Source of the DNA: Struthidea cinerea | Taxonomy: Eukaryota; Chordata; Aves; Passeriformes; Corcoracidae | Direction: 5' to 3' | Assembly (NCBI GenBank): GCA_013397865.1 | Contig: VZTI01002590.1 | Location: 139,553-203,552 of the forward strand | DNA length: 64,000 nt | Shown here: positions 1-11,600 of the stretch, piece by piece | Layout of the letters: every line of letters starts with the position of its first letter | How positions within the stretch are numbered: the first letter of the stretch is position 1 | The notes under the pieces: generated by a model | Told to the model about the DNA's origin: nothing | The model's input: the letters and a program-made list of their open reading frames with translations, nothing else | Databases searched by the model: none | Made by a program: the position numbers and the translations under genes

Positions 1-96
1 ATATTCCCACAAAAAGAAGAAAAAAACCCAATCATCAACAGTAGGCCAAATGTTAATGAAGGCCATCAGAAAGAGCAAGTTTTAAAAGTTACTTAC
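1..96 (-). other. DMD: DMD intron 43, 5' end
   Basis: The first 96 bp after exon 43's GTAAGT donor in the direction of transcription. The rest of the intron, exon 44 and beyond lie outside the window. Confidence 0.95.
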
Positions 97-269
97 GCCT
101 GTCGGTTCCTGTACATCTGGTTAACTTTCTCCCATTCAAAATTAAGCTGAGTCAGCTTTTCTTGTATATTTGCTGCTTCCTTTGGTGTAACATTTTGCAA
201 AGCCGGTGTCTTCTTGTCGTTAATAATTTCCACATGACCCTGCAGTCTCCCCAGGCTATCCCTAATGCT
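97..269 (-). CDS. DMD: Dystrophin exon 43 (173 bp, spectrin repeat 16)
   Basis: This exon encodes most of spectrin-like repeat 16, next to the repeat 17 surface that helps recruit nNOS in mammals. The translation begins SIRDSLGRLQGHVEII and ends QFEWEKVNQMY-like (here NFEWEKVNQMYRNRQ), matching human residues about 2040-2097 (IKDSLQQSSGRIDII...FQWEKVNKMYKDRQ). The acceptor on the minus strand is TTACAG at 270-275 and the donor is GTAAGT at 91-96. The length equals human exon 43. It is the only exon here that is not a multiple of three: it ends with two bases (GC) of a split codon completed by exon 44, outside the window. The middle (NDKKTPALQNVTPKEAAN) is diverged from human. Identification is firm. 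Confidence 0.97.
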
Positions 270-3200
270 CTGTAATATCAAGATTTTAAAAAATAAAAAC
301 AAAACATTGTTTTTATAAATAACAAATAATTGTTCATAAACAAAAGAAGGTAGTACAAAATTCGAATTAAACAATAATATTGATAATAAGAGCAATTTTA
401 CAATAACCTGGTATAATAACTGAATATCCATCCTTTCTTTGAAGACTGAATTAAATGTATCTGACGAAGGTGAGGAGGAGAAACAAAGTGCTATTGACTC
501 AAAAGTTCTGCATGTCAGTATTTACATTTCCTGACCTTTCATTTCCCTTTACTTCCCAATTCAGAAACCATTCCTTGGAGCAGCCACCAGGAAAGAAGCC
601 TGAGCCCTGCAATCCCAGGTGGAGCCTGCTGAGGTACTGAGATGTGGTGTGCAGTGTGATCACTGTGAGGAGTTGCAGAAGAACTGAGCAAGATGCAGGG
701 AAAATATCTTTAATACCAACACAAAAACGATGATCTGGCAAACCAAAAATATTGGCCATTAATTTCACTTGGATGGCAAAAAGCATAAACTTGGTACAAA
801 AATTACACTACAAAATCTCATGTCCCTGGGACAGGACAGTAAAGAAAAAAAGCATGTCCCTTGATGGTTTTTGGTTAAACTTGAAAAATAATGGGTTTCT
901 TTTTCACTATCCAAGTTTCCTAGAATGAAATAAACAAACATCTTGCAATCTATACAGGTGAATCAAAAGAAATGTAAGATAGACATTCAGCAAAGGAAAT
1001 TTCACACTCATTGATTTAACTAAATCATAGCTTTAATATTTGGGGCTTTAGACGTGGAAAATCACAGAGCTTCAGCAACAATTTAGAAGGAAAAAAAAAT
1101 CAAAAATCTATCTCCTTTAATATAAAGTTACTTTTAATTTAAACAAATTAATCTTACATCTCCAAAAATCTCATTACTTTCATCTCCTCTTATGAAGGTA
1201 TTTTCTACATGCCCTTCTCTAAATATTTTCTAATTATTTACTTTTGAAGTACTTAATATTCTGTTTAAAATTAAATACGATATATACAGACAAGCTGTAC
1301 TACTTACCGAGGGAGTGTTTTAATTATATAATTTAAAAAAAAAGTTATTACAGAACAAAAGCTGCTTCTGGATAAAAATAGACACTGAGAAAATATTTTA
1401 AGGTACAATTCTGTGCATATAACACTGAGTTATCCAAAATTATTAAGTAACGGGTGTCATTGAACTTTTTTACCATGCCTTATATTTTAACCATCTGCCA
1501 CTGTTTTCCTACTATTTTACTGCTCCATTGTTTAGCACTGCTGATTTTTTTCATTCATTCCTTTTTCCAGGTTTTAATCAAACAAAATAGTAATTTTCAA
1601 TTTGTTGCAATTTACTGAACACTATCAAACCATTTTAAAACTGCATCAAACAATACTAATTTTGTTTCTGGTTTTAGAGTGTTGCTCTACTAGTAACCTT
1701 CCATGTATAAAATTTAGTATACTCAAAGCTGCAGAGATGTGTGTAGCTACTAGAAAGAAGTTGTTAATCTTATAATAAATACACTAAACTGAACACACTT
1801 CATGGGCAGTTTGAACCAAACTAAAGCACTTCCCAGTCTGTGAGTAGTGAGGCCTTCTCTCTCTCCTGCCTTTCTTTAACTTTTGGAGTCTAATACTTGT
1901 CTGCTGTAAATGCTGACTTAGATTCTAACCCTGCAATTCCTGTTTTTTCTTCATAAAGAAACTTCTATGATATCCATGTAGGTTGTATTTATAATTTCCT
2001 CTTTATTCAGCATTTATGATTTCTGATTCAACAAATGGAGTTTAATTTTATTTTTTTTAATAAATACACAATCCACACCATTTCACGTCTACATAATATG
2101 TTCTACTATTCTACTGTAATGAATTTGATTAAAAGCAGTTTTTTAGAACCACGGGTATGACAGAGTGTACTGGTGTATTACTAGTAGTACTAATACAAAG
2201 CAACAGGGAAGTAGGGATACTTATCCAAATCGTTTTCTCCTCCAAATTGCTGGATAAATATTTTAAAAACCCTAAGAACTTAATAAAAAATCTGAGTAAC
2301 TCTTGAAGTGACAAAATGTGGTTGCAATTTTTTAACCAATTAAAGTTATTACACTGCATTTACTATTTTGTAAAATATAAGACTTGAAGTCCTTGCGTAA
2401 ATGTGAAGGTAGTGCATTGAAATAATTGTGTACAAAACCACCCCACAAAACAAAAGAAAAAATACTCTGGGTTCCTAAAGCTCTAGTACTACAATATGCT
2501 ATTCTTTGGGACAAAAAAAAAGTACATTGCATAAAGCCCCATATGACTAATAATTTAAATTTTTAGGTCTTGAGAAATGCGACTTACATTTAGCAGACTA
2601 AATGAATATTTATAAATCAAAAGAGAATGGTAGACCTCTTGTCTCTGGAATGAGTCACAATAAGGTGGAGATTTCCTCCTTGTCAGCAATCTGTCAAGTG
2701 GAGTGAAAGTTGGCTGGGTCTGTGTCATTACTCAACAAACCTCATTTGACTTTCCCAGAAAAACATCTCACACACTGTGTTCCTTACTCAGGTCTACTTA
2801 AGTCTTTGTTTTACATCCTCAGGACATGGATAATTCAGATATTCAATGCTATTAATCTCGGTATAAGAAACATCAGATGATAAAAACAAAATGCTTCTGA
2901 ATATTCCAAGATTATATACCATGAATATAAAGGAGGCAGAATCTTCACAAAACCTCATCCATGACTAAAAATTTGCATATTTAAAGAACAAGAGAAAATG
3001 TAATTGAAATGTTATAAGCTGCCAGGACATACGCAGGCACTCCAATGAAGTGGCCTTCTTTTCAGTAGATTTGAATGTCAGTTCATCTGAGCCACCCAAG
3101 AAGGCTCTTCTTGTGTTCAACATGCTTAAGTAACCAAATGAAGAGTAATATATGTGCCCATGTACATTGAAATTGTAGGCTTTTTTAACCAAGTAGATCA

Positions 3201-3417
3201 ATTTTCTAAATATTAAAAACAGATGAAATACATCTATGCACTTCAGAACTGGTAAGTGATATATTCCTTAATGTTAATTAGTGGTCTATGAACAAGGTAT
3301 AGAATTTCTATGTCAGATTTTTGCTTTTTTTTTAAAGCACAGCTGCACAGCTGCTACAGACAGAACAAGTTGATACAGACGATGTGCTGTAAAGGAGTAT
3401 AAGAATGTCCACAAGGG

Positions 3418-3438
3418 AAAAAAAAAAAAAAAAAAAAA
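3418..3438 (+). repeat. Poly-A tract
   Basis: An uninterrupted run of 21 A residues on the plus strand (poly-U in the dystrophin pre-mRNA). I see no recognisable retroposon body on its 5' side, so it is treated as a simple homopolymer. Confidence 0.85.
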
Positions 3439-6400
3439 GGAAGAGAATCCATGTATATATGCATATGTACACATACACTCATGTATCTCAAATGTGTTCC
3501 CCATATATCTTTCACGTTGAAGAGAATGATCTGCAAGCAGTTATCAACAATGCCTTGGGAGATTTTGTAACATGGTTAACAGAGGTGTACGAAGCTTTAA
3601 TTTTTTAGAAAAAAAGGATAACAGAAAATCATTAGCAGCTGAAGTGACAGAAGCCTTTAGGGACTGATCCATCTCACGGCTCTTGAAAGAGAAATCCGAG
3701 TGCTAGAGACTCAAGCCGCAGTTCATTTTCACTACCTGGAATTTGTCTTTATCTGCCAGAGAAAGACAACTTCCTGTAAAAATTCAGTTCCTTGGCTATT
3801 TGTGTACAAATCTGTCACCAAGCACAGTGTTACTGTCAGATCTATTTGGAGAGTGCATGTGAGCACACTCAGTTCTAAGTTATGGTTAACTGGGTTTTAT
3901 TGAGCTGCAGCAGAAAATCACTCCAAATTTCACATTATGCTAAGCTTCTTGATAAGAATCATTTAGTACACACCAAATACATATTCCAATGTGTAAAACT
4001 AAAAATACATTTTTTTGACATTCCAAACATTTGCAGAATGATGTTTTATAATTATAACAGATTTGTTACAATATTTCATGCTTTTTGTACCAACATGAAA
4101 CCCAGTATCAGCACAGTCGTTAATAATGAACAGGTGGAAAAATTCCACAAATTAATTACAATTTTAAAAGCTCTATAGAATTATGAGTTACAGTATCTGG
4201 TAGGGGTATTACTGGCTTCATAAACCATTTTGAAAGAGGATTCTAGGTGCCAGAATCATGGATGTGTGATGTGTATAATAAGTTACTATATTCTCAACTA
4301 TGACATGGTAGAAAACAGTGCAAAAACCTGCTCGGTCAGTAGATGAAGGATTACCAAAGGAAAAAAGAAGAGAAAAAAAGAAGATTAATCAGAGCATTAA
4401 AATATATATATTTAAAAAACAACACGGAAAACAACTCAATTTTTAATGAACTAAATAAAAGCCCTATGGGAAGCAAAAAAGAATGCAAGGACTAGAAACA
4501 GAATTGTTAGGGTGATTATGCAAGATATACATATATCTTCAATATATAAGGAGTCTCTTCCTCAGAGCCAGATGGCTTTCCATATTAAAACTATTACATC
4601 ATTGAAAAATACGATAGCTAAATGGATAATCATATTCTACCATAAGATGCTCCTGCCAAAATTAAGAATAATAAAAAAAAAATTAAAAAGAAACACTAAT
4701 ATGTATGGGCCCTACTGCAGGTCGGCAGTATAATTATATAATACAAGTAACCTCAGGAAATAAGTTTTGAATTCAAAGTTAATAGAATTAAGTAATAAAT
4801 AGGCACAACTATGCCATGACTATGACAGTGTTCCTTAAAAATCTTACTAACAACTTTTTCACATATGGTTATAAACTACACTTTTTAAATTCCAGGTACA
4901 CTGTTTCATTTTAACACACTTTTCCTATATGGCAGCAAAGAGAAATATGTGTTAGTTTTATTCTCAGGTTAATCAGTGTATTTATTTCAGCATATACATC
5001 TCCCGGTGAATGATCTGGAGCTTGAACAAGTCAAGTAGCTTGCATGAGATAATCATTACACAGGAAAACTTGCTCTTAGTATGAACAGTATAACCATATT
5101 AAGTGGAATATATGCAAATGTTTCCACTAATTTCACTTTTAGGAAACATTTGAAACATCAGTTGCAAGGAAGGATAATTAGCTAAAATCTGAAGGTATTT
5201 TATTCCTACGTTTGTTCATGAAATGAAATCCATTGTAATCACAAGCCATTCCAAACAGGTAGCTCAAAGATTGTGAACTCCATCAATATGATCATCAGTA
5301 GCAGACAGAAATAATGTCTGTGCTTATAACAACAGTTGTCCTATTTTGAGAGTATATAAGGCCAACTTTACTGATCCATCAATCTATGAACCACAATTTT
5401 CTGTACAATCAACTTGAGTTTCATCATTGACAGAACTGCAATATTTAAATTGTTAGATATGTCAGTACAGTGATAATGAAAAACTGAGGTACTGTATGTC
5501 TTAATACTTAAAAGAGCTTGTAATAGGATAATGAACACATTGCAATGCTCACTTTATGAGATAAAGTGACAAGATTTGGTTTCTCTATCTGACTTGTCCA
5601 CTCCCTAAAGCCTAAAATGAATAGAAAAACATTCCTATGAGCTGGTTTCAGCAGATATACTAAATGTGCTCATTAAAGGATTACAGTTTACTAAATGTTA
5701 GAAGCTACCAGATTTTTGCTGCAAAACCTCATATTTTACTACTTCACATGCCTTTGATATAAAAAGTTAGTTCTTGAATTATCTATGACAATTGATATTA
5801 ACAATTTTTAATTTGTATTCAAGATTTATCCTATTTGATAATGAACAATCATGTTTAAGTCTTACTAAACATATTTACTTTGGAGAAAATATTCAAAGAT
5901 GTTACCACTGATTCTTGCAAATAAACTTATTTTTCCTTTTATGGATTAATTAAAATGGATTCTTTCTGAATGAGAGTGAAAAAAAAAATCCAAATCTCAA
6001 TTTTAAAACACAGAGCTATTCATGACAGTTTTATAATTTGATTCATGCAAATCTGTCAGAGAAAAAAATCAACAACAATTTAATTTCAAACCTTTCCCAA
6101 CCAGCTGCTGAACAATTTATGCACTACTTTTCTATTTTTACTGCAGGATAATGACAATGATGGATGCTTTTCCTTGGAAATAAATATTCATTAAGCAGGC
6201 TCAGATCAAACCTATACCCTTCCAAAAGCCCACGAATGTGCAAGACCCATTCGCCTCTTCTAAGAGATTTATTTTGCGGGAAGATGGAACTGTGCCCACA
6301 AATGCATCTCATAACAATTTAATAGTTCAGTTAAATTAAACCTATGGTAGTACTTACTTGTAACCTCAGTAATCAATATTACTAAAGTTGTTGTCAAGTC

Positions 6401-7770
6401 CAATAATACCAAATATATGCGGGTGAAGAACAGATTACTTACGGATATAAATCAGATAAAGCTAGCCCACATGTAAAGCATTAAGAAGAACAAAAAGGAA
6501 GTTATTTCCCAGTAAACTTCCTGAGGTAGACCACTGTTTCTCTGTCCAATCTATTAATGAACAAAAGTTCATCAACAAGGATCAAGTAGATGCTCATTAG
6601 CTTCGATTTATATAGTCCATGGTTTTTGTGCAGAAGGGATTGTTTCAAATGAAGAATGACAATTAGATTGGCATGTTTTGTGCTTCAATACTCAGACTGA
6701 CTTTAATCTACTGGTACTAAATCAGAAGTGGTAAAAGAAACAGCCTACTGGGATTTGACATCTATAGGATTGACATCCTATTACCAGTTCTGTGCTTCCT
6801 TTGATCCAACACTTCACTGTTATGCTTCACTACCCAACTCTACTGCCTTGCTAGGAAACTGAAAACACCCAAATTTTCATGAGCTAGTAAGAATATTTGT
6901 GTGTGTGCATGTGTGTGTATACAAATGCCTAAAATATATAATACCTTCAAACATATAAAAATTTTAAATAGATGTGATTTACAGAAGCTAATAGCAGCAT
7001 ATGGATGTGGTTTTGTTACATATCCTCTGACATGGAAAGAGATAAATGGATTCCTACCGAGGAAAATTCAGAGCGTATAGCCAGAGCCACTGCCCTGATT
7101 CTCCCTCTAAGCTTCTTTCTTATAGCTGACTGTAGGCAATTTCCAGCCTCTTTAGGCTAATATTTACTGTTTTTAAAAAAGTTTCCTTTCCCTAAATAAT
7201 CACAGGAAAATGGAAATGTAGTCTTCTCTTCATGCTGGATGACAATTTGGAATTGCTATAATTATATACAGCACTTGTGCATGATTTTTTACAAGGCTTT
7301 CCTCACACAGACCTTATTCTGCAAAAGCTGATAACTCATTCATCTACTTAGACTTACAACTTTAATCTTATTCTCTTCTTATGTCAATTCTGTGTTGGAA
7401 AAATTCCCCCAATTCCAAAGGATTTCACTGCTGCAAGTATTGAACAAACTAGGCAGCAATATTTCAAGCACTGAAGAAACCACACAGTAATATTTAAAGT
7501 CATACTAACAATACAAAATTCAATTTTTCTTAACTACATTATCTAACTTCTGGACAATATTCTCTGTTTAGCTAATTAAACGGAAATAATAATTACATGG
7601 AGTACGGACCCAATAAGACCTCAAGGTTTTTCGGTCTGACATTGAATGCAACAGCTAAATTTTATTTGTTTTTTTCCTGTTCCAATAACAATAATTTTAC
7701 AAATCATACAATAAAGCACCAAAGACTGCGTGTGGACAGGGTTACTTAGTAATTACTTATACTTACTAAT

Positions 7771-8160
7771 CATTGAATCATAAAATCATTTAACAACTAA
7801 GAGATGAACTCAGCTGGTTAGAGCATGGTGCTAATAACACCAAGATTGTGGGTTCAACTCCTGCATGAGCCATTCACTTAAGAGTTGGACTTCATGATCC
7901 TTGTGGTCCCTTTCAACTCAGAATATTCTGTGATTTAGATTGGGAAAGACCTAAATCGAGTCCAGCCATTAACCCAGCACTGCCAAGTCCACCACTGAAC
8001 CATGTCCCCAACTGGCACATCTACACATCTCCTAAATAACTCTAGGGATGGTAACTCAGCCATTTCCCTGGAGAGCCTATTCCAATGCTTATAACCCATT
8101 TCAGTGAAAAATTTTTTACCATTACCCACAGACAAACAAACCTTTAGCCACAAATTCTAT
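7771..8160 (-). mobile_element. CR1 LINE 3' end, reverse orientation, interrupted by a SINE
   Basis: The segment reads like the reverse complement of a chicken-repeat-1 (CR1) 3' terminus: aatcataaaatcattta, then gattgggaaagacct, then gagtccagccattaaccc, cagcactgccaagtccac, catttccctggagagcct and attccaatgcttataaccca. It begins with the degenerate octamer tail typical of CR1 and lacks the reverse-transcriptase body, the usual 5'-truncated state. Bases 7793-7932 are a later SINE insertion; removing it and one ATTTA copy restores a continuous CR1 end. CR1 is the dominant LINE of birds. The 5' limit near 8160 is approximate because similarity fades there. Confidence 0.85.
7793..7932 (+). mobile_element. 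tRNA-Ile-derived, CR1-tailed SINE (TguSINE1-like)
   Basis: The 5' half resembles tRNA-Ile(AAT): an A-box region aactcagctggttagagca (about 7807-7825), an anticodon loop ctaataa with AAT at 7833-7835, and a B-box-like ggttcaactc (7851-7860). Then a short linker (attcacttaagagttggact) leads into a CR1-like tail (ttgtggtccctttcaactca, then attctgtg). This architecture, a tRNA-Ile head on a CR1 3' end, is what I recall for TguSINE1 described in zebra finch. It is flanked by ATTTA at 7788-7792 and 7933-7937, a likely target-site duplication. The acceptor stem does not pair well, so it is not a functional tRNA gene. Confidence 0.82.
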
Positions 8161-8462
8161 CTTTAAATATACTGTGTGGCCGTCGCCATCCTTTCTCTCC
8201 CATTCAAGGACGTAATTTGCAGACACCCTAATGATCTTGTCTTCCAAAAACAGGTTAAGCAGGTAAAAATAAATTAGCACTTCAGTGTTTTGCTACTTCA
8301 CCCCAATGTGCCCCCATATACAAACATCCATATACACACACATCACAGAGAGGGGCTTAGCACTCATAGAACAGATGTCTCAGGAGGAGCACAGGCTGCC
8401 AACATACAGAAGGCCCAAAGTGATGCAATCTAATCATTGCTAAGAAAATCTTTCCATCTTAC

Positions 8463-8657
8463 CTTGAGACACTCTTCTTGTTTGAAGAGATCCTCACAAT
8501 CCTTAGCCTGCAGAGCAGGAGAATTAAGGCGCTCTTCAACTTCAGACAAGGCTTGCAGAAGGTGAAGGATCTCTGCCAGGTACGTAGAAGGCACATGAGT
8601 GGGCTCCACAGTCCTAGTTTCAGTCATCACAAAAGTTGTATCTTCACGAACTGTTTG
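8463..8657 (-). CDS. DMD: Dystrophin exon 42 (195 bp, repeat 15/16 linker and start of repeat 16)
   Basis: The 65 codons begin QTVREDTTFVMTETRTVEPT and end DCEDLFKQEECLK, matching human residues about 1975-2039 (HTVREETMMVMTED... and DFEDLFKQEESLK). The N-terminal part is the non-helical insertion between spectrin repeats 15 and 16; it is the most diverged stretch of the exon, whereas VPSTYL and EDLFKQEE are kept. The donor is AAG|GTAAGA at 8457-8462 and the acceptor is CTAG just above 8657, with a weak pyrimidine tract. Length and phase (0/0) equal human exon 42. Confidence 0.97.
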
Positions 8658-11600
8658 CTAGTATAGATATACAACAGAATGCTTCCTTTAGTTTCTTAAC
8701 ACTAGAAAAAATTGTTACTTAATGCAATTTCCAGTTCACAACCCAGAAACAATCAAAAGCAACTTCCAAAGACAAATGCAGGAAATATCTGTGCTTTCTG
8801 ACACACATCACTCATATTCCTCGTGTGTTTGAAATGGCAGGTACTGAAATTAATCCATGCAAGAGTGTACAAGTTTTCTTCTTCTCTCCAAAGAAATGCA
8901 GATAGGAAATGCAAGAGTCTGCTGAGATTATGGTGTTACTGCGATTTTAGTGCTAGCCCTTTCATTTTAAATCATCACACCTCTTGATAAATCTGTCCTT
9001 CATTAAGAAATTTCATGCATGCCAAGTCTAAAATACTAAATAATTTCAAGGTATCAAGTAAAATAATGACTTGTATAATAGACATGATTCCTTAAATAAA
9101 ATCCTACATAAGACAAATATGTCAACTCTATACTTTCAACACTATACTACAAGCATGCTCTTTAAACTAGCAAGTACAATTTGGAATTTTGTGATTTGAA
9201 AGGTCTTTAATACATTGTTATTTCTAAAAGAAAACTCAGCAATACACCTCTTTGTGAAGCTAGGAATTTATATATATATATATTTAATCTGGAAAAATAT
9301 GAAATAGACACCCTATTCTGGAAGCACATGCATACACCAAATGTAAAGACATCCCAGAATGTTTTGGTTCCAAGAAAAAATTTAGTCGATATATGGCATT
9401 TGAAAGCATACTGACATATTAGGTGACAAAAAAGTGGCTTTTTTATATAAATTCTCTGTATTTCCCATTTGATTTGCAATACCAACTGTGAAAATGTAAT
9501 ACCCAAAGTGTGCTTTGGAGCAGGGAGACCTGTGATTGCTTCTCTTAACTAAACTCCAAATACTAGATCACCTGCATGTCCATTAGAAAATGCAAAATCT
9601 ACGTTATCAATTATTTGTGGTTTCATATGCATAAGTTTGTTTATGGATTCCTAGTGTGGGACCAAAATCCTTTGTGTTTGATGTCTGTATTCTCAAAAAT
9701 GTAAACTTAAATTATTGAGGATCTCAAAGAATTTTGCAAGTAATTGTTGGTAAACGTTCAAAAATTCTACTACTTAGATCTTTCACTCCTAACAGAAAAT
9801 TATGGACTTTGGAGCCATTTATGTGAAAGACACTTGATCAGTGGTCTAGGAATAAAACAAAATCATTATTTAGCTACACATTAAGCAAAAAGAAAACAAA
9901 TATAAGCACACTCTACCTCAGCAAGGTGTCTCATTTTAATTCAGGACATATTTCTCTCTTCAGTTACCCAGCTGAGTCATCTGGTTCTTCAATTTTCTTT
10001 AGAGTCTTAAAATATGCATATACACACTCTAGAAGATGTATGCATATCACATATAAAGCCCATAAAGTTATCTGTAGAGTTGTGTTACTCTGTTGCATTT
10101 CTTATGCAAATTTAATTGCTTTGCTTACACTTTTCTCACAAAATTACTTTCTCAGTACATCTGCTAACACTGAAACCTCTCTAATTACATATCACTGCTA
10201 TAATTTTTATTATTTAAAATAAATGGCTTTAAAAAAATTGTGCTTCCCCCCCCCCATGTTTCATGAATCACACACTCTGCAAGAATAACAGTTTACTCCA
10301 GTAAACCTAAAGAGAAAGCTGTCCCAGTTGATTGGAAAATGGGAGAATCTCAACAGGCCACTGAGGCCTGCATACAGCAATATATTTTAATTCCTCAAGA
10401 CTACACTGTGACACTTCTACATATAGCAGTGAACTTCAGACCCACATAAGGAAAATTTTAACTATAATTGTATTTTTCTTTTTGACTCAGAGGACAGAAT
10501 ATTTCTAGTCACAGTAATGAAAAGTGCATGCTAGGGATGCAAGGGTTTTCACTCAAAAAGAGGTCACATGAATATGTAAAGCAGCATACAAAGTATGATT
10601 AGTTTCTGTAGTTGTATGAGATTAGCCTATTATTTTCAACTCAGATTTAGGCTACTAAATATATGTGCACACATATATGCACATGCACGTATTTAGATAA
10701 AACAAAATCTGTGTCTTCTCACTCTAAACAATTCCTGAAACTACAAAAAAGTCAGGCAGGAATCAGATGTGTGAGTACTTAATGGATATCACAGTTAATT
10801 ATTTATAGTGGCAAAATTGGGTACCTTTCATTCAGTGTTATGAAGAAAAATGGGATGTATGCAACTGTATATTCACACTGCCCTTACAGGAAACTTTAAA
10901 TTAATATTTCTCATAGATGGATGATTATTTGTATAGTTCTACTGTTTATTTTGTTAGTTAAACTGTAAAATACTACAGTCAGATAAATAAATAAATAAAC
11001 AAACAAAGGGATAGATATTTAAAAATAGACACCTACCAGATACTGCCCTCATATTTTGTTACATTATTTAATAACTTTTTCTAAAAAGAAGTCACGGTCA
11101 AAATAAAGTAGTTTCTGAATACTATTTAAAAAAAAAAAAAAAGAGTTGAAAATTTGATACTACTTTAGAAATCCAAGATTAGGAATCTTTGTCTTTTTTG
11201 TGGTTTTCAATGGTCACAGTTGTTTCTTTCCTTCTTTCCTGCATTGAAGGTATCATGATAGAACCCACGGCAGTTGTCATCTTGCACCAAGGAATGGAGG
11301 GTAGGCATGTTCAGAACCGACAATTTTAATCAGCAAAGATAAACATTTTTAGCTTGTCCCAATGTTTCCTGGACTTGCTTTATGACAGACAATAAAACAG
11401 GCAGAGTCCTTCCTTATCTTCTGGACAAGAATCTTTATGAGAAAGGCAAAGCTGAAACTGAATCATATCCTAACCCTGGAATGAGGAAAAAAACTTACAA
11501 AAGGAATCACAGCAGCTGGGAGCAACTACTATTAAAATAGTATTAATTCAGTGGAGATATATGGAATTACTAACACCAAAATGGCTCATCAGAACCATGG

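Larger units (their letters stand above)
270..8462 (-). other. DMD: DMD intron 42
   Basis: Intron of 8,193 bp between exons 42 and 43, with donor AAG|GTAAGA and acceptor TTACAG. It is AT-rich unique sequence. It contains a 21-base poly-A (3418-3438), a GT-rich microsatellite near 6899-6920, and the nested CR1/SINE insertion listed separately. No second gene is visible; the open frames here are short and lack homology that I recognise. Confidence 0.9.

Noticed and set aside
7800..7872. Functional tRNA-Ile gene
   Set aside because: The anticodon loop and box regions match, but the acceptor stem does not pair and the sequence runs straight into a CR1-like tail; a SINE explains it better.
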